The notes under the pieces: model-generated
Seen by the model: the letters and a program-made list of their open reading frames with translations, nothing else
Told to the model about the DNA's origin: nothing
Databases searched by the model: none
Assembly (NCBI GenBank): GCA_030544235.1
Contig: CM060471.1
Location: 11,579,348 to 11,643,347 of the forward strand
DNA: 64,000 nt
Origin: Lepturacanthus savala
Lineage: Eukaryota; Chordata; Actinopteri; Scombriformes; Trichiuridae
Direction of reading: 5' to 3'
Part shown: one piece after another, positions 11,146-23,472 of the stretch
How the letters are laid out: each line of letters starts with the position of its first letter
How positions within the stretch are numbered: position 1 is the stretch's first letter
Program-made: the position numbers and the translations under genes

Positions 11146-12037
11146 AGGAGGAACAGTGTGACTCTGATGGTGGGAAGATTTGAGACACACCTAGACTCTG
11201 TCATCCCCCTTGTTCTTCTTTTACTGTCCAACGACTGACCTACTTGTAATGTCCCAAAACGTCCTGGTAGCATCACTTTGACCAAAACGGATGAGTGAAG
11301 TAATAGTGACAGTTATTACAGCACAGTGTCTCTATTGTGTACTGAGCTAAGTTTCCCTGCAGGGATTATAAAGTATGTTCACTCCTGTCGGGCTGAAGGC
11401 TTTTCCCAGAAACACATATAATGAGTGGAACAAATAAAAGAATCTGAAGTAAATAAGAATGACAGGTTGACACCTCACGACCAAATAACAAATCTGTGTC
11501 GAGGTCTAGGGTCCAAATTCAATATTTCATCAGCAGCCCCCAAAAAAGACATCAGCTGTTTGCTCTGCAGTGACGGGACGTGTCAGTGTGAATGAGAATT
11601 GATCTGTGATACTGAGAAACACCGACCAGCATTTTCCTTTCTGACACTCTTGGTGTGATTCCCCCACAATAAGAAGCCAGATTATGGCGCAAGATATGCG
11701 ATACTCTGGAAGTTTTTGCATGTTTTCCTGTATCGATTCTTGAAGACAAATCCAAACCACGGTCGATGTGGTCCGCTGCAGCGTCGCCAGCTTTTCCTCG
11801 AACTTTCCCACACGCGAGTCACGAAAAAGGTGTCAAAGTGAGTTTGGCAGAGCAGCGCGGACATGGAGATTGATGGCAAAAGTGCTTTCATTTATGTATT
11901 TTAGTCTTATTATGGCAGCAGGGGCGGGAAACTGGAAAAATCTGCTCAATCACACATGAACATCCAGTAGAAATAAAAAAAAAATGGTCAAAGTGACGTT
12001 TGTGACCAACAACAACCTAATGTAGAGAAAAAAATCT
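11146..12037. other. Unclassified stretch, open reverse frame without known domain
   Basis: A reverse-strand frame of 93 residues (11530-11811) crosses CpG-containing, repeat-free sequence. Two other reverse frames are open over much of the same stretch, so no frame stands out. It may be an old repeat or a gene relic. I do not recognise it. Confidence 0.25.
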
Positions 12038-12178
12038 GTTTCTGACTGTGTTTCTGTCTTTTTTCTGTTGTTTCTGTCTGTCTGTGATTCTGTCCATGAT
12101 TCTGTCCGTGTTTGTCTGTTTCTCTGTTTGTTTCTATGTTTCTGTCTGTTTCTGTCCATTTTCTGTCCATGTTTCTGC
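12038..12178. repeat. TTTCTGTC-type minisatellite
   Basis: Degenerate tandem units of TTTCTGTC, TGATTCTGTCC and TTTGTCTG follow one another over about 140 bp. They produce a biased reverse-strand frame rich in Arg, Asn and Gln that should not be read as a protein. Confidence 0.85.
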
Positions 12179-12872
12179 CTGCAGCTGGAAACGTTAAACC
12201 AGTGTCAACGTCAGTGCAGAGCGAGCAGGAAATAAATATTCTGTTAATATTTGATAGGAACAGCTGCAGCACCGATGTCAGAATTTAAATTGTGATTTAC
12301 TTTTTCTTCCTTTGTGTGGCAGAGAAACTCTCTCACACACACACAGGCCACATTTCTCAGAGACCAGTTGTACGTCAGTGGCTCAGCTCCCGACCATAAT
12401 TCCCATGAGAATTCACTTATTCCACTGTTTAGTATTGATCTGCATTTAAGAAACATTTACCGCCTGGCAACTGTGTTTAGTGTGTAAACGGCAGAGCAAA
12501 CAAACCCAACCGCATAACATGAAGCTCTTTAATGAGGGCTGGGCTGCACCGAGCAGTAACAGCATATCCCATAATCTACGTTAACCCTCTGTCAAGCAGC
12601 ATCGCCATCAAAATCAGCTGCACAGGTCAGGCTATAATCTACTGTTTGGTTTTCAGGAACTGGACTATTTCACATAACTTTCAGCTTTCTAAAGGGCCCG
12701 TGTGTTTGAAGCTTTTCTTGGTTTATTTGAAGATTTGATCTCACTGACATGATAGAAACATGACTCACAGATAAATGCTGGTTCCATACCGGCCATGAAA
12801 ATTTTATAAGGTGATAACATGTCTGTATTATATGCACAGTTTAGTGTTGCTTTTTATTACTCATGTCTCAGT
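12179..12872. other. Unique noncoding stretch
   Basis: No repeat family, gene or motif of note is seen, apart from a short (AC)n run at about 12333-12344. Confidence 0.4.
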
Positions 12873-13203
12873 TAGGGCTGCGACTATGAATATTAATTGA
12901 TTAATCAACTATTATTTTGATTAATTAATTAATCTGTCGATTAAATATTGAATTGATTAAAACGATAAATCAATTACATTAGATGTTTATAAAATTGTAG
13001 ATCGGTTTCCCAAAGCTGAAGATTCAATCTAAAATGTATTTTTTTGTCCAGAACAAGATCATCACTTTACTATGACAGAAGACTAAAGAAAACATTTAGA
13101 TTTGTGAAGCTGGAACCAGATAATGTGGACATTTTCTTATTAAAAATGGCTCAAATCCATTAATCGATTACCAAAATAGTTGGTGACTAATTATTAGTTG
13201 ATT
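12873..13203 (+). mobile_element. Family A element, nearly full length
   Basis: It starts TAGGGCTGCGACTATGAA and contains GTTTCCCAAAGCTGAAGATT, TTTTTTTGTCCAGAAC and GAAGCTGGAACCAGATAATG. It ends with CAAAATAGTTGGTGACTAAT. Part of the central CAACAGTCC segment is deleted relative to other copies, and the outermost 3' end is lost. Confidence 0.8.
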
Positions 13204-13721
13204 TAAATGTCTTGACTTAGGTTAAATTAAATTCTCATAACATTTGTCTCATTAATTCATGGTCCTCAGAGGATTGATGCCAGTATTTTGAGTCTAATCC
13301 TCCTACTTGTTGCTGCCTGACAGTTTATATTGACGCTCCGTCTGCAGAAACGACACCAGGAGACGTTTCATCTCCTCTAGAACAGAATTTGTTTCCTTCG
13401 TGGCAGCAAAAGCAAGTTTCCTGCTCTGTCAGAAACTGAGTAAACGTTTGTACGTCTGACAAACTGCAAACACGAAGAAACACTTTCTGTAAAATATCCT
13501 TCAATCAGTCTGTTTCTCCTTTCTTTTCTTCCTCTTTTCCTCCCTCCACATCCTTGTCTCAGGTGGCTGTAACTCTGCAAACGCTCATCAGGAATTCTGC
13601 AGCGCCAACACCCCCCTCCCACTCCCCCAACCCAACAGCCAGGACAAACCCAGAGTGTGAAAGCTCTCATTTATCACCAGGGCAGCACAGGGCAGCGGCC
13701 CAGCGAGCTGCAGCCAGGGAG
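13204..13721. other. Unique noncoding stretch
   Basis: No coding or repeat signal is seen beyond a C-rich patch at about 13606-13640. Confidence 0.4.
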
Positions 13722-13852
13722 GAGTAAGGTAAAGGTGGGGAGGAGGAGGAGGAGGAGGTAGGAAGGAAGGGAGGAGGAGGAGGAGATGCAGGGCGAGGAG
13801 GGGAGGACGGAGTTGGGAGGAGCAGGTGGGGTGAGCTGGTGTGAGTATGGGG
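13722..13852. repeat. Purine-rich GGA-type tract
   Basis: This strand is almost entirely A and G, with repeated GGAGGAGGAGG and GGAAGG units. The reverse frames over it are Pro/Ser-rich artefacts. The strand asymmetry could favour triplex or G-quadruplex structure. Confidence 0.85.
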
Positions 13853-14461
13853 CAATGGGCGGAGTTGCCACCTTCAGGGAAGAGATAGGAGGAACTGAGT
13901 GGGCGGAGCTAATGTGGTGTTAGGGGGAAAAATCCGTTTGTGGCAGATAATTGGCTGCATGGACTCGAACATTTTAATTAACAGATGTCACCATGAAAAC
14001 TTCCACAGTTTCCACATTTCTTACGTTGCTTGGTTAAATATGAGCTAATTTGCAAGAAATGCGTCTGGAACGGATATGTGAACATTGGATAAACCAGATC
14101 TAGCTTTTTATCACTGCAACAATCTGCAAATATGGTCAATTTTCACCATGTTTTTCAGAATAAAATTGTACATAAATCATTCTGTGAATGACATAAGAGC
14201 AACCTTCTCTCTAAAAACCTCTGCTATATGTGTGTAACCGAACGCCCCTTCCTCCTCCTTTGTACTTTCATGATCTCTTGCTAATACAAAGAGTATTTCC
14301 AGAAAATCATCTTTACGAGAACTTATATGTCATGATGACGCCAACGCTGGCGATGCTGCGCTCTGCAATACACACTGACTGCTGCCGAATTTAGAGAAAT
14401 CTAAGGCTCAACATGAACCAAGTGAAGCAACAGAAACACTAAATGTGTCAATAAAGATCAG
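13853..14461. other. Unique noncoding stretch
   Basis: TAATTGG/TTAATTAA-type cores cluster at about 13945-13985. Otherwise I see nothing I can name. Confidence 0.35.
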
Positions 14462-14530
14462 TTGGATTCATCCTCTTGGGACTGTGAATGTATAAAATAA
14501 CATCCATAGACATATTTCAGTCTCGACCTT
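14462..14530 (+). mobile_element. Fragment of a dispersed teleost repeat
   Basis: GGATTCATCCTCTTGGGACT, then GTGAATGTATAAAA and ATATTTCAGTCTCGACC, follow the order of a 3'-end segment that I recognise from a widespread teleost repeat (ATCCTCTGGGGACCATGAAT ... ATATTTCAGTCTGGACC). Only about 65 bp is visible and I cannot name its family with certainty. Confidence 0.45.
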
Positions 14531-15579
14531 CATAACAGCTGCACCGCTGGATCGGACATGTTGGAGAACGACGGGTTGTTTTATAGCCAGGTGTCTTATA
14601 AATTATTTAGGCCGATACTTTAAAAGAGGAAAAGAAGAAGGTGTAGAAAAACATAAAGAGATCAAATAAGATATAAAAACAGAAAAGGAAAGTAGGAAGT
14701 GATGCAAAGAGGCAGGAAGTGAGTAATGACATAAAAATGACTGAGGGAGTATTTAACGGACTGAGAGACGCTGCAGAGGAAGAAGCTGAGGGACAGAAAC
14801 AGAGAGAGGGAGAGACAGAGAGAAACCAGCCAATTGAGTTTTATGTTGTCTGGCTGTGTCTGGTCCATTTGTGGTTCTGTTCTACATTCCTCTACAGACC
14901 ACTACAGGCCACATGAAGCACAGCGGCACCAAGTCACAGCAGAGAGCAGGTGTGCGTGTGTATGTGTGTGTGTGTCTGTGTGTCTTTATTTCATGTTTAC
15001 ACTCTCGTGTCTGTCTCATCCCGCTGCACTTCCACTGTGCACAGCGTGAATGTGGATTTATGGGATTTATGGATGCTCTCCTTTGCTTTTGCATGACTTG
15101 TTCTCTTCAGCAGTTGTTCTTTTCTTTTTTTTTTTTTAGTTGGGAGGGCTGCCATAGTGGGTCACACAAACCTGTGAGGAAACAGGCAGAAGAAACTAAA
15201 CAGAAAACCGTCCTGCAGAAAATCTCACAGGAATGTGAGAGGAAACAGCAGCTAATAAACTTCCATCATGTTAGAACCGCTCTCTCCGTATGTCTGTGTT
15301 TGTGGCGGTTGCTCTTCAGGTCTAATAGAGTCCACGCCGCTGCACAGGACGAATGTGTGTGTTTCTGTGTGTGTGTGTCGCCGGTATTGCAGCAGAAGTT
15401 GTGGCGCTGCTCCTTTTAAAGCTGTCGCCGCTGTGGAACCACAGGAACCAGGCTGCGGCGGCGCTGGCAGCAGAACAACACGGCGACACACAAACAAACC
15501 CAAGCTGCAATCAGGGCCCTATAGGAGAAGCAAAATCTAAATAAATACATACATACGTATATACATGCATACATCACGC
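14531..15579. other. Noncoding stretch, frames open but unsupported
   Basis: A forward frame of 187 residues runs at 14856-15419. It crosses GT-rich runs and a poly-T stretch (15128-15138), overlaps frames on both strands and shows no domain. I treat it as spurious. No repeat family is seen. Confidence 0.4.
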
Positions 15580-15800
15580 TGCAGAGGCCGTGGGAGCCTG
15601 GAAATAGACGAACCTACATCTGGTTGTGATGGGAAACGATGGCTTTCCACCACTATAGCAGCTTGGCGAGAAGCTTCGGAGCTGGAAGGAAAATGGGAGT
15701 GTGTGTGGGAAATGTGGCGGAGCAGTGGAAACGCTCCATGATGCCATAATTCATGGCAACGCAAAGCTGCTGCTGGCATACAACCTTTATCATGGTTTTA
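15580..15800. promoter_or_regulatory. Candidate conserved noncoding element
   Basis: This is unique, balanced-composition sequence without simple repeats, including GATGCCATAATTCATGGCAA, a near-palindrome at about 15738-15757. No coding frame has recognisable content. Regulatory function is inferred only. Confidence 0.25.
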
Positions 15801-16517
15801 ATACTGGTCAGCGTCATCAGCATCCGCATCCGACATGTTGGTCTGTTTGAGAGCTGGAATGGGTCGCTGTTAATCTGTGTTGATGCCTAATTTATCTCCA
15901 AATTCATGTTTGTTTCATTATTTAGTCATAAAGGATCTGAAGCAGATTTCAATGAATCACCTGTTCTAGTGGTTAAAGACAACATATATTTTATCACTTT
16001 GCAAACTACATATGTGGGTGTTTCAGTAGAAATAGCGAGTAAGATGAGCTATATACAGCCTCTCTAGACATGGTGCATATTTGGTGCCCAACTCTATGTT
16101 AATATTAACCAGTTCTTTGCCAGAATAAGGGTTTATTTTATTTTCTGGCAGCTAATGGGTCCAAAATATCTAACAGCACAGTCAGTTAACTCAGTGTTTA
16201 AAAGTTATTTTCTCGAAGCCAAACTCATCCATCTTATCCATGTGTCACCATTTTTTTCCCCTTTTTATTCAGATTTTTCGGACACTTTTTTTCATATGTG
16301 AAGATGAAAAGCTTCATTAAAGCTCAGTTGCACTTCATTGTTTTCGTAACTCAATTTGGGCAAAGCTGCTTCATAAAGAACGTGCAAATATCACCAATCA
16401 ACATAAGAGTTTGAAATAATATAGTAATAATAATAATAATAATGCATACAGATATTGATGACATGACTGTGAGAATAAAAGTATAAAAGTGTTGTTGGGT
16501 TTATTCCACATTTCCAC

Positions 16518-16519
<2 letters not shown>
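15801..16519. other. Unique noncoding stretch
   Basis: The only repeat is a short (TAA)n run at about 16423-16443. Confidence 0.4.

Positions 16520-16586
<67 letters not shown>
16520..16586. repeat. (AT)n microsatellite
   Basis: An uninterrupted AT run of about 67 bp. The Tyr-Ile repeat frame across it is an artefact. Confidence 0.98.
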
Positions 16587-16589
<3 letters not shown>

Positions 16590-16604
16590 CAGTTTTAATA
16601 GCAG

Positions 16605-16735
16605 GGGAAGATGTCTTGTTTTTGGTACAATTAGCCTATTTCAAGCTGATTTTGTGTCAATTTTGTCTTGCATAACTATTTCTTTAAAGATCAATTTGAA
16701 GAGAATCAAGAAAAAAAACTGAAATTAGATATTTT
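16605..16735 (+). mobile_element. Family C fragment
   Basis: GATGTCTTGTTTTTGGTACA then ATTAGCCTATTTCAAGCTGA matches the first part of family C (compare about 62828 on this strand). The internal minisatellite and the GCAGTG end are absent. Confidence 0.5.
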
Positions 16736-17149
16736 CAGCTGCTCAGATACATACATACAGTGTATTAATCAGATCTTTTTGGCAGTGAGCAATTAGCATT
16801 TTTTTTACCTCATCATACAATGGTTTTATATCATCAGGCTTTAGTTAGTTAGTCGAATGATTTTGTCTTTTTGCTCCGTGTGACAGCGTCTCAGCTGTTT
16901 CTCTGACAGAAACATCCAAATTAAAAATAATTCCTGAGCTGTAATTGAGCAGAACTGACTGTAATTCAGCTTCTGATCAAACCCTTTGATCAGTGAGTGT
17001 AACTCAGACAGTAACAGGACATTGATCTCTGTCTAATCCCTGGTTGAACCTGATCGTAGCCTGAACCTCCAGCCTGTTTAGATAAAGCAGAGATTCCAGC
17101 TTCAGTTGGGTAAACTCTTGGGGAAAGTGGAGAATTGGTTCATTGCACC
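16736..17149. other. Unique noncoding stretch
   Basis: Nothing recognisable is seen. Confidence 0.4.
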
Positions 17150-17430
17150 TCAATCACAACGGGAAATGTGAAACACATGAAGAGCTGAACCCGAGTCATT
17201 TCTCAATAATCTGAGCGTCGTCCTCACTCGCCCCAGCACTCGTACTTTTTTAAGACGCTTTAATATTTTAAGAGGGAAAAGCCACGGTTCAGCTTTAATG
17301 CGAGGACTTGTTATTGTTGATTTAATTTGATTCCAGGCCGTATTAAAAGTCCCCGGACAGGTATAGACGACTCCTTTGGTAAATCTACTTAATGCAGCTG
17401 CATTCTTTGAGGCATGTTCTAGAAAAATCT
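17150..17430. promoter_or_regulatory. Candidate conserved noncoding element
   Basis: This repeat-free stretch includes TCTCAATAATCTGAGCG, TTATTGTTGATTTAATTTGA and CTTAATGCAGCTGCATTC. A 95-residue reverse frame crosses it without a recognisable domain. An old exon is possible but less likely than a regulatory element or neutral sequence. Confidence 0.25.
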
Positions 17431-18452
17431 CCCGCACATGTTACAAAGACCTGACTGAATCCACGGCTCAGCCCACACACTTTTTCCAGTGGTTTTTGGC
17501 CTTGGCAGACCTTTACCACTGCAGCTACATGCCAGCGTCCAGACTCTGTCTAATATGAGAAGGTGATGTGCATAATTTGTTATATATGTATTGCTTAAAA
17601 TCTGAAATATAAACACAGCAAAAATGACAAGCTCGCTGCCCTCAAAACCACCAAGAATAACAGTTCACTTTAAGCGTTCTGGCTGCTCGCATCTGATTAG
17701 GACAAACTTTTTTTTTTTTTCTCCATCCATGTCAAAATGGCCGAAAGCTTTCCATAAACACCTTGGAGAAATGCAGGAAAATGAAGTTTGTGGGCAGAGA
17801 AGACGCAGGGTTGGATAATGAGTGTGTGTTTGGGGGATCAGGACACTTCACCACAACTTAGTTTTTTTTTTGTTTTTTTTAAACCCTCGTTATTGGATTT
17901 ATTTTTTTCTCTGCTTCATGTTTCCCAATAAATTACATGTTTTATTTTCATGTGAACCAGTCAGACTGATGTTTCTCTCGCTCTCCCATTAAGTGTGTAA
18001 CGTATGACTTCACGGTACATTGATGTTGAGAGAGTAGGGTCATGGACTTGAGTCTAGATCTCCCAAACCTCCCCAGTACTCCACCAGCCCTCAGCCTCTA
18101 TCCGACACTCGATTAGCATTCGATTTTGTGGGATTTTCAGTCGCGCTGCACATCTGACCAAAAGAATAACCCAAATACCTCAATGTCTGCCTCTGGTCCC
18201 TGTAAAAACATAGTTAGAGCGGGAGATGTACGGTGCGGTCGCTGCACCGTGCACACACACTCTCTGTAATTGGAAGGATCAGTGGAAAAGGGAACCTGAG
18301 ACAAGCCAGAGCAATTTGGGGGGATGACAAGATATTGTGAGGAGCTGAGGAGGAGATGGAAGCAGGTGAGAGTGATTTGTTGGAAGTTTCTCTTGTTTTG
18401 CTCCACGACTGCTGCACTGTGACTTATAACAGCTGATTAATGTCACTGTCAG
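17431..18452. other. Unique noncoding stretch
   Basis: There are poly-T interruptions at about 17708-17720 and 17862-17880. No gene or repeat family is recognised. Confidence 0.4.
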
Positions 18453-18485
18453 ACACACACACACACTCATACTCTCACTCGTTCG

Positions 18486-18521
<36 letters not shown>
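18453..18521. repeat. (CA)n-(CT)n-(CA)n compound microsatellite
   Basis: CA units (18453-18466) are followed by TACTCTCACTCG-like spacer, CT units (about 18485-18502) and CA units (to 18521). Confidence 0.95.
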
Positions 18522-18845
18522 TAAGGTTTGAACTTGATGTATTTGGAGCTCAGCTGACTACACTTCAAGAAAACACAATTTTTCAAATTTTATAACTTGG
18601 AGGCCTCATATTTAACTTCCCTAGATTAAAATGTTTATTAATGAACAGACCTGTGTAAAATTTAATCCAAAATGATTCTAACAAAGTCATATTTTATGAT
18701 ACTTATCTTATATCTTAAAATATTTTTTTTTCTTTTTTGTTTTTTTTACTCTTTTTGTCCAGATTTTTGTCCCAATTTTAGTACTGCAAGTAACAGGAAA
18801 ACAAGAATTTTAGAAGAAGCTTATTTTCTTAAAAATTACTCAATA

Positions 18846-18992
18846 ACCAGCAGTCCACAACCCAAAGATCATCAGATTTCTATTATATAAGACTAAAGAA
18901 ACCAGAAAATAATCAGATTTAAGAGCTGGAATCAGAGAACAAAGTTGGAAATGAATTGAATAATCAGCTAATTGTTACAGTTCTACCCCTGT
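18846..18992 (+). mobile_element. Family A element, 3' half
   Basis: CCAGCAGTCCACAACCCAAA, then GATCATCAG, GACTAAAGAAACCAGAAAAT and AGCTGGAATCAGAGAA, match the family A 3' half. The end, AATTGTTACAGTTCTA, corresponds to its TTGCAGCTCTA terminus. Confidence 0.75.
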
Positions 18993-19300
18993 TTTCATCT
19001 TCTCACTTTTGCATTTTATGATTACCTGCTGCACATGTGAAATGTTTCAGATCTACTACGTGTAAGCACGGAAATGATATATTCAGGTTTTAAAGCCAAA
19101 ATGCTGCACCTAAGAAGGATGGACTAAAAGGATGTGTGTGTCAGTCTGGTGTGTCTGTGTTTTCTGGAGACCTGGAGCTGTGAGCTTCAGGGCCACAGCA
19201 GAGTTTAGATACTGTCACTGCACGACAGAAAAAAACATGAAAACACTTTCAACCAGTTGGCGTTAATCCAAATTTTCAACTACTGCAGTGAAGCAATCAG
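18993..19300. other. Unique noncoding stretch
   Basis: Nothing recognisable is seen. Confidence 0.4.
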
Positions 19301-19677
19301 AACACACACAATCACGCAGCAACACACAAACACATAGGAACAGAAACATACACACACAGCAACATACAAACAACATGCAGCAAACAAGCAGCAACACACA
19401 CAAACACATAGTAACAGAAACATACACACACAGCAACCTACACAAACATGCAGCAAACAAGCAGCAACATGCAGCAACACACACAAACACACGCAAACAT
19501 GCAGCAACATGCAGCAACACACACAATCATACAGCAACACACACAAACACACAGCAACATGCAGCAACACACACACAAACACACAGCAACACGCAGCAAA
19601 CATGCAGCAAACATGCAGCAAACATGCAGCAAACATGCAGCAAACACACAGTAACATGCAGCAATATGCAGCAACAC
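19301..19677. repeat. CA-rich minisatellite with AGCAACATGC-type units
   Basis: Units of CAACACACA, AACATGCAGC and AGCAAACATGC alternate. There is one larger duplication of about 74 bp (CAAACACATAGGAACAGAAA at about 19327 and CAAACACATAGTAACAGAAA at 19401), then a near-perfect 11-bp array at about 19585-19645. Long frames on both strands (for example 158 residues on the reverse) are Cys/Val or Thr/Gln/His repeats and not genes. Confidence 0.95.
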
Positions 19678-20169
19678 AGGCCCGACCGGAGAAAAGCTGC
19701 CAATGCATCTTCCAGGAATCTTCATCCATCACAGCAACGGATGCCTGCAGGATCACCTGTTGTTGCTCACCTCACCCATTCTGCTTTCTGTCTCCTCGTC
19801 ACCATGACAACAGACCAAACAAGGCCACGCCACACTGCCGCCAAACAAGCTGCAGCTTTATGATATCATGCTGGATTTATCCTGCTGAAAGAAGCTGTTT
19901 CCACTACCTCCAGTGGATTAAACATCGTCTCTGTCACATGAAGAAATCAATATCTGAAACCAGAAAATCCTCCTGTGATCAGATGAAAGAAGAGTAGACA
20001 GAATAAAGAAAAGAAAGAGTTGAAAAATCTGTTAGATATATCATAGAACGTTTTATTAGTTAGTTCTTCCTGATCACCGAGCTAAAAAAAATAGCAGCAG
20101 ATTATTAAATATGGTTGTTTCTGTGATTCTTCCAGTGAAAACATCACCATGCTCCAACAGCAGAATTAG
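19678..20169. other. Unique noncoding stretch
   Basis: Frames from the minisatellite run on to about 19997. The sequence past 19680 has no recognisable domain. Confidence 0.4.
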
Positions 20170-20210
20170 CTGTGTGTGTGTGTGTGTGTGCGTGCGTGTG
20201 TGTGTGTGTT
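20170..20210. repeat. (TG)n microsatellite with CGTG units
   Basis: A TG run interrupted near the middle by CGTGCG. Confidence 0.96.
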
Positions 20211-20373
20211 AGAAAGTTGGCTGCATCACATTCAAATAAACCGATAATTAATAGAACATGAAACTATGCTCAATCTGTAATTTACTTTATCTGCAATCAC
20301 TTTGTGTGAGTAATTACTTCTTGTTTCAGATGTCAAATATTTCACTTTGAGGGACGAAGTCTTCACTGCCAGT

Positions 20374-20392
20374 GACACACACACACACACAC
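20374..20392. repeat. Short (CA)n microsatellite
   Basis: A CA run ending in CTCTCCC. Confidence 0.9.
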
Positions 20393-20840
20393 TCTCCCTG
20401 TTGTTCAGCAGTGTGGTGTGTTTCCCTCCGTGTGAACCCTGAGCCACCGTTGAGGAGTTGTAATGGCGTTGATGTTGGCTCGTCATCAGACAGGAATTCT
20501 GAGAGTTTTCTCTGTTGCAATCATGTTCCTCCGGCTGCAGAACCTCATGCTGCTGCTGCAGCGAGCGCCTCCTCAACCTGACTCCACTCATACAGATGGC
20601 TCAGTTAGTCCCGGATGCCACAGCCGTGTTATGCTGCTGATACGGGAATGGATCATATTGGTGACGTCAATTTTTTTTTATGAAGTGATTTTGGCTTCTT
20701 CTCTGAGGTTCACTAGTTGCTTCGCAGCAGGAGAGAAACTGTTGGAGGCCGTGAACCGGACATTTCAACCGTCATATCAGCGCTTTAGTGTAATTATGAA
20801 GTGAAAACACCTGTGTGGGTCGACTTTAGGCCTTTAGGGG
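20393..20840. other. Unique noncoding stretch
   Basis: A 113-residue forward frame (20463-20804) contains a hydrophobic stretch but no recognisable domain, and it overlaps frames on the other strand. I do not call it a gene. Confidence 0.35.
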
Positions 20841-21175
20841 CTTTAAAGGAACAGTGCGTAAGATTTAGCTGCATTTAGCAGCATCTGGAAGAATAGATTT
20901 GACAGAAATGGAATATACAGTATCTATTAATGTGTTTTAATTAGGATGCGACTGATGACAGTGTTTTTATTACCTTAGATTGAGACAGTTTTAGCCACCA
21001 TGTTGCACCGCAATGTTTCTACAGTAGCCCAGAACAAAACACAGAAACTACACTCTACTTTAACATAGTAGCTACAGACTGTCCCTTTAACACAGAAGCT
21101 ACGCACTGAACCTTTAACACAGAAACTACAGACTGAACCTTTAACACAGAAACTACACCAGACAAAAAACTACAG
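20841..21175 (+). mobile_element. Family B element with a terminal 27-bp tandem array
   Basis: The left end, TTTAAAGGAACAGTGCGTAA, is the family terminus. The middle holds ACAGAAATGGAATATACAGT, CACCATGTTGCACCGCAATG and TTTCTACAGTAGCCCAGAAC. From about 21039 to 21162 the right end is a tandem array of about four 27-bp units (TTTAACACAGAAACTACAGA + CTGAACC). The CCACTAGCTGCC segment seen at 11085 is missing. It encodes no protein. Confidence 0.8.
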
Positions 21176-23182
21176 CAAAGCAACTTGTTCTAAGCTAATA
21201 AACACACAAATATTTTTATTTGAATTCATTTAATTAAATTAAACACTACTTGAAATGTACTGAATATTAAATTCCATTTCTGAGCAGTCCGCCCTGTAGA
21301 TGCTGATAAATCAAACTTCTTTTAAGTCCTCACCACCCTTTCCCCCGAGCTTTAATGTCCTCTTTCATGTTGTGTGTTTGCTGACCCGTCCGCACATCTG
21401 TCTCTGACAACCTCCTCTGGGCAGCGTGGATATTATTAATTAGCAGAGGTGTTTCTCTGCATGTTTACAATATTGGCTCAGACATTTTTGTTTCTTAACT
21501 AAATGTGAAACGCTTAAGAAAGTTTGGTGTCGGAGCCAAAGAGCAGCACAGCAGCTTCTATTCATCCAGAGTCTGATCAGAACCAGGCTGCTGAAGGTGG
21601 AAACAGAAGAAGCTACGAGTCTCTGAAGCTGATTTACCGTTAAACTGCGTCAACGCCTCAAGGTCAAATCATGTTCTACATCAACTTTCAGATATCAATA
21701 GACTGAAAACAAGAGTAAAAGTTTGCATCAATCTGTTTTTAGTTATGACTTCTAATGGAATTACCATATTGAGTTGGTCAGTCAGCTACATTAACACCTA
21801 ATTATGATAATTTAGTTTTTAAGTTGACTACTCACAAAATGAGTTTTATGCACAAGGCAAAAAAAAATAATCTGAATGATCGAAAATCGTCTTTTCGTAA
21901 CAGTTGGTCCAGAATTATCTTGAAATATCATATTTCATTAGCAACGATTATCAGTTTTATAGAAGACTAAAGAAACCAGAAAATATTCACATTTTTAACT
22001 TATCGTGGTTTATTTGTTTTTCAGTATGTCAAGATTCTGCTGGATGTATTAATATTTGATTGAGTTTTGAAGGAGCTTCTATGTTTTAAAGCAGAATCTG
22101 CAGTAGCCGAACAAGCTTTTATTATATATAAAAGTCCATAATGAAGGCGTGTCGGGTCCCGGCCTAAAACATGTTATTCCAGTTATTCCGGTTATTCCCT
22201 GAGTCCCTGAGGTTCCACAGCATCAACATCCACAGAAAAACAATAATACGCTCAGAAATTACACAAACCAGCACAACTTTTATTGCACGCAAACGTTTTG
22301 ATATACAGTAAGTTTTCCCCTCAGCAGAAGCAGCTCGTTCAACTTCAGCTCCTGTCTGACTCCTGAATTACACCCGTGTACACGTGTGTGTGTGTGCACG
22401 AGCACACGCATGTGTGCACGTGTTGTGCACAACATGGTGAAAAGCAGGACTGTTGATCTTAGAGTAAGATGCCAAACATTTCTATAAAGAGACTTTTGAG
22501 GCTCTGACTGGGCACCATGCCAGTCTGTCTGTGCCCTTGGGAGGGTGTGTGTGTGTGTGTGTGTAAGTAGCGTGAGGCTGTAAACCTGTAAATGCCTGAT
22601 AGAGCAGCAGCTTTAATTCAGTCTCATATGTGTTAATGTGCTGCTGCTGCTTCCAAGAAATCTGATCTGCCACATTTAAAATCCCAAATCTGATCTGCCA
22701 ACATAAAATAATCATCAGAGACACAGTTTTAAAAATATCTTTATAGCCCAAATTCTACTCATCTCATCAGTTTTTCTTCACATCAGGGCCTGAGATTGTG
22801 TCAGTGAGTTTGAGTGAAGTGGGTAAAACAGCGAGGGAGGAGGTGAGGGTCAGAGTTTGCTGCCGTTTGTCCGTCACTCTGCAGGTTCCTGCAGGTTCCC
22901 CTCACTAACACAAACAGCTCCGGCCGCTGATGTTGACCCTGACAGGCCACGCCCCCCTCACCCTCAGCCACGCAGATACTAACCTGCAGATTACCGGGGA
23001 AAATATTTTCTCAAGCAGCCAACTCAGAGCAGAATAAACAGCTGGTTGAAGGAAACAAGCAGGGAAAGAATCACACCTCAGTGAAGGAAAAGGGAGAAAT
23101 TACAGGAGGAGGAAAAATAGAGAAAATGAGGAAGAAATTAATAAATTAAACAAAGGAAGGAAAATATGTATGCAAAATATGT
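21176..23182. other. Mostly unique noncoding stretch with a family A scrap and TG runs
   Basis: A 40-bp family A scrap (TTTTATAGAAGACTAAAGAA) lies at about 21955-21995. A mixed TG/CACG tract occurs at about 22379-22430 and (GT)n at 22545-22564. The rest shows no gene or repeat family. Confidence 0.45.
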
Positions 23183-23472
23183 AATCATCAGCTATTTTGA
23201 TAATCTATTAATGGATTTGAGACATTTTTATACAGAAAATATTCAAATTATCTAGTTTCAGCTTCTCTAATCTGAATATTTTCTGGTTTCTTTAGTCTTC
23301 TATAATAGTAAACTGATGATCTTTGGGTTGCAGACTGTTGGTCTGGACAAAAAAAAACAACGTTGAATCTTGGGCTTTGGCAAACAGTGATCTACTATTT
23401 ACACAATTTTATAAACCATACAACTAATCGATAGATTAACTGATTATCAGAATAGTCGTTAGTTTCAGATCT
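23183..23472 (-). mobile_element. Family A element, reverse orientation, nearly complete
   Basis: On this strand it reads AATCATCAGCTATTTTGATA, GGTTTCTTTAGTCTTCTATA, GACTGTTGGTCTGGACAAAA, ACAAC-, and AATAGTCGTTAGTTTCAGAT. This is the reverse complement of the family order. The interior has small substitutions only; both outer ends are slightly eroded. Confidence 0.85.

Noticed and set aside
14856..15419. 187-residue forward frame
   Set aside because: It crosses GT-rich and poly-T runs, overlaps frames on the opposite strand, and shows no domain, secretion signal or family resemblance.
19280..19997. Long open frames on both strands (up to 162 residues)
   Set aside because: They are Cys/Val or Thr/Gln/His repeats produced by the CA-rich minisatellite.
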